Shown: piece after piece, positions 62,024 to 64,000 of the stretch | Numbering within the stretch: the stretch's first letter is position 1 | Layout of the letters: each line of letters begins with the position of its first letter | Origin: Prevotella communis | GTDB lineage: Bacteria > Bacteroidota > Bacteroidia > Bacteroidales > Bacteroidaceae | Direction of reading: 5' to 3' | Length of the DNA stretch: 64,000 nucleotides | Assembly: GCF_022024115.1 (NCBI RefSeq) | Contig: NZ_CP091792.1 | Location: 868,001 to 932,000, forward strand | Notes under the pieces: generated by a model | What the model saw: only the letters and a program-made list of their open reading frames with translations | Database searches by the model: none | Told to the model about the DNA's origin: nothing | Position numbers and translations under genes: made by a program

Positions 62024-64000
62024 ATGCGCAAACTGACTTTAACTGCCTTACTGGCCCTGGCCGCATCGAGCGCCTCGCTGGCACAAAGCGAACTCTATCC
62101 CAAACATTTCGACCTGGAACAGGTGACGTTGCTCGACGGCCCGATGAAAACGGCTATGGAGCTGAACTTTAAGACGCTGCTCAAATATGACACAGACCGA
62201 CTGCTGACGCCCTACGTGCGACAGGCAGGACTGGCCTCGACCAAAGACAGCAACAGTCCTTATTATCAATGGCTGACGAAACACCCCAACTTCGTCAACT
62301 GGGGCGATGCGAACTTCGACCTGAGCGGACACGTGGGCGGTCACTACCTGTCGGCACTGGCACTGGCCTATGCTGCCTGCCACGATGCCGACGTGAAAGC
62401 ACAGCTGAAGGAGCGCATGGACTATATGGTGGGCGTGATGAAGGACTGTCAGGACCAGTTCGACCAGCACACGCAGGGACTGTATGGCTTCATCGGCGGA
62501 CAGCCCATCAACAGCGACTGGACCGCCCTCTACCAGGGCAACACCGAGCCACTTGCGAGTCATGGCGGATGGGTGCCATTCTACTGTGAGCACAAGATTC
62601 TGGCCGGCCTTCGCGATGCGTTCATCTACGGCAACAACCCCACGGCCAAGGATGTGTTCAAGAAGTTGGCCGACTGGAGCGTGAACGTGGTGGCCAAGGT
62701 GAGCGATGCCGACATGGAGAGCATGCTGAACACGGAGCACGGCGGCATGAACGAATCGATGCTCGATGCCTATCAGCTGTTCGGCGACAGCAAATATCTG
62801 GATGCTGCCAAGAAATTCACCCACAAGACGATGCTCAACGGCATGCAGACACTCAACAAGACCTTCCTCGACGGCAGACATGCCAACACGCAAGTGCCTA
62901 AGTATATAGGCATGGAGCGCATAGGAGAGATGGACAATGCTGCGACGAACTACCTGACGGCTGCCGATAACTTCTGGACCGACGTGGCTGAGAACCGCAC
63001 CGTGTGCATAGGCGGCAACTCAGTGAACGAGCATTTCCTGTCGGCCAGCAACTCCAACCGCTACATAGACCAGCTGGACGGTCCCGAATCGTGCAACACG
63101 AACAATATGCTGAAGATGTCGGAGATGATGAGCGACCGCACCGCCGATGCCAAGTATGCCGACTTCTACGAGTATGCCACGTGGAACCACATCCTCTCCA
63201 CGCAAGACCCCGTCACGGGCGGCTATGTCTACTTCACCACGCTCCGTCCGCAGGGCTACCGCATCTACTCGCAGGTGAATCAGGCCATGTGGTGCTGTGT
63301 GGGTACGGGCATGGAGAACCACTCCAAGTACGGCCATTTCATCTACACGCACGACGGCAACAAGACGCTCTACGTGAATCTCTTCACTCCTTCGCGCCTG
63401 GAAAGCACCGATTTCATCGTTGTTCAGGAGACGGCCTTCCCCTTTGAGCCACGCACCAAGATTACCATCAACAAGAGCGGACAGTACACCATAGCCCTTC
63501 GTCACCCGGCATGGGCAGGAAAAGGATATGAGGTGACGGTGAACGGAGAGAAATCGGACATAGAGACAACCTATGGGAAAGCCAGCTATGTGAAACTGCA
63601 GCGCAACTGGGCCGTGGGCGACGTGATCAACGTGGAGCTGCCCATGGAGCTGGGCTACGCGGAATGTCCCAACTACACGGACTATGTGGCCTTCAGGTAT
63701 GGTCCCATCCTGCTTGGCGCCAACACGACCAACGGCAGCGAACAGCTGCAGAACGAATACGGCGGCGAGGGCCGCATGGACCATGCGCCCGGCTCGATGG
63801 CCTCGTCGAAGAACCTGCTGTCGGCCCCGCTGCTCATCGGCAGTCGTACTGATGTGCTGAAGCGCATTGAGGCAAAGGACCTGTCGAAGCTCACCTTCGC
63901 CATCGATGCCAGTCGCGAGGGGGTGGATACCTACACATGGAGCACGCTCAGCTTGCAGCCCTTCTATCAGATTCACCACGACCGCTACATGTGCTACTGG
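62024..64000 (+). CDS. DUF1680/GH127-type beta-L-arabinofuranosidase, 3' partial
   Basis: The frame is open from ATG 62024 to the window end (659 codons so far). The signal peptide is MRKLTLTALLALAASSASLA, then QSELYPKHFDLEQVTLLDGP, the usual start of DUF1680 proteins. Likely catalytic and zinc residues are Glu336 (GGNSVNEHF), Glu355 and Cys357 (GPESCNT), and Cys424-Cys425 (MWCCVGTG), the order described for the GH127 enzyme HypBA1. It releases L-arabinofuranose from plant glycans or glycoproteins in the periplasm. GH146 is a close alternative. The gene is visibly richer in G+C than the genes to its left. Confidence 0.9.
   Translation, partial: MRKLTLTALLALAASSASLAQSELYPKHFDLEQVTLLDGPMKTAMELNFKTLLKYDTDRLLTPYVRQAGLASTKDSNSPYYQWLTKHPNFVNWGDANFDLSGHVGGHYLSALALAYAACHDADVKAQLKERMDYMVGVMKDCQDQFDQHTQGLYGFIGGQPINSDWTALYQGNTEPLASHGGWVPFYCEHKILAGLRDAFIYGNNPTAKDVFKKLADWSVNVVAKVSDADMESMLNTEHGGMNESMLDAYQLFGDSKYLDAAKKFTHKTMLNGMQTLNKTFLDGRHANTQVPKYIGMERIGEMDNAATNYLTAADNFWTDVAENRTVCIGGNSVNEHFLSASNSNRYIDQLDGPESCNTNNMLKMSEMMSDRTADAKYADFYEYATWNHILSTQDPVTGGYVYFTTLRPQGYRIYSQVNQAMWCCVGTGMENHSKYGHFIYTHDGNKTLYVNLFTPSRLESTDFIVVQETAFPFEPRTKITINKSGQYTIALRHPAWAGKGYEVTVNGEKSDIETTYGKASYVKLQRNWAVGDVINVELPMELGYAECPNYTDYVAFRYGPILLGANTTNGSEQLQNEYGGEGRMDHAPGSMASSKNLLSAPLLIGSRTDVLKRIEAKDLSKLTFAIDASREGVDTYTWSTLSLQPFYQIHHDRYMCYW

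Noticed and set aside
62048-63979. Long minus-strand frames (62048-62893 and 63020-63979)
   Set aside because: They lie wholly over the GH127-like gene, whose plus-strand frame has a signal peptide and family motifs; high G+C makes long antisense frames likely by chance.

Overview
The window looks like chromosome of a Bacteroidetes bacterium of the order Bacteroidales, most likely a Prevotella-type genome. The grounds are a SusC/SusD pair, promoters of the Bacteroidetes form (-33 TTTG, 19-20 bp, -7 TAnnTTTG), weak ribosome binding sites, a DUF2723 membrane glycosyltransferase-like protein, a rubrerythrin, several S9 dipeptidyl-peptidase-like proteins and a secreted protein with the C-terminal tail common in Prevotella and Bacteroides. 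No tRNA or rRNA gene was seen.

Positions 1-5400 hold the end of an S9 peptidase, a RAYT-type transposase with an extra C-terminal domain, two unknown membrane proteins and a rearranged spot (about 5291) where a truncated DUF1648 gene abuts a second copy of the S9 gene's 3' end. Positions 5400-7630 are an ECF sigma factor / membrane anti-sigma-like / lipoprotein operon. Positions 7646-36000 are mostly housekeeping genes: aldose epimerase, mnmA, polysaccharide deacetylase, DUF2723 protein, purD operon, FadL-like barrel, two histidine kinases, DPP-IV peptidase, THUMP methyltransferase, gpsA-lysS, gyrA, two TPR proteins, a WecB-like protein lacking most catalytic residues, and rubrerythrin. Positions 36395-42138 are a SusC/SusD/lipoprotein nutrient-uptake operon. 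Positions 42146-46113 are an rlmD / porin / four-helix-bundle / asparaginase operon on the minus strand, followed by a Dabb protein and ppdK.

The accessory centre is at 49362-58623. A tyrosine recombinase lies directly downstream of ppdK, and a second copy of the last codons of ppdK, followed by a typical terminator, lies 9.2 kb further on. This marks an integrative island inserted in the 3' end of ppdK that restores the reading frame. Besides the integrase it carries a large secreted protein whose leader has a TCAC tetranucleotide tract and a terminator-like hairpin (a possible phase switch), a 57-residue peptide gene, and a tightly overlapping three-gene operon: winged-helix protein, AbiEii-like nucleotidyltransferase and calcineurin-like phosphoesterase. 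That operon is my best candidate for an undescribed toxin-antitoxin or defence system. To the right are a DUF4143 ATPase, a decayed SDR gene, a condensation-domain-like acyltransferase and the start of a GH127-type (DUF1680) arabinofuranosidase cut by the window end.

A second theme is a family of 7-bp-period repeats with different unit sequences. They lie between genes, inside four reading frames, and in inverted orientation on both sides of the four-helix-bundle gene.
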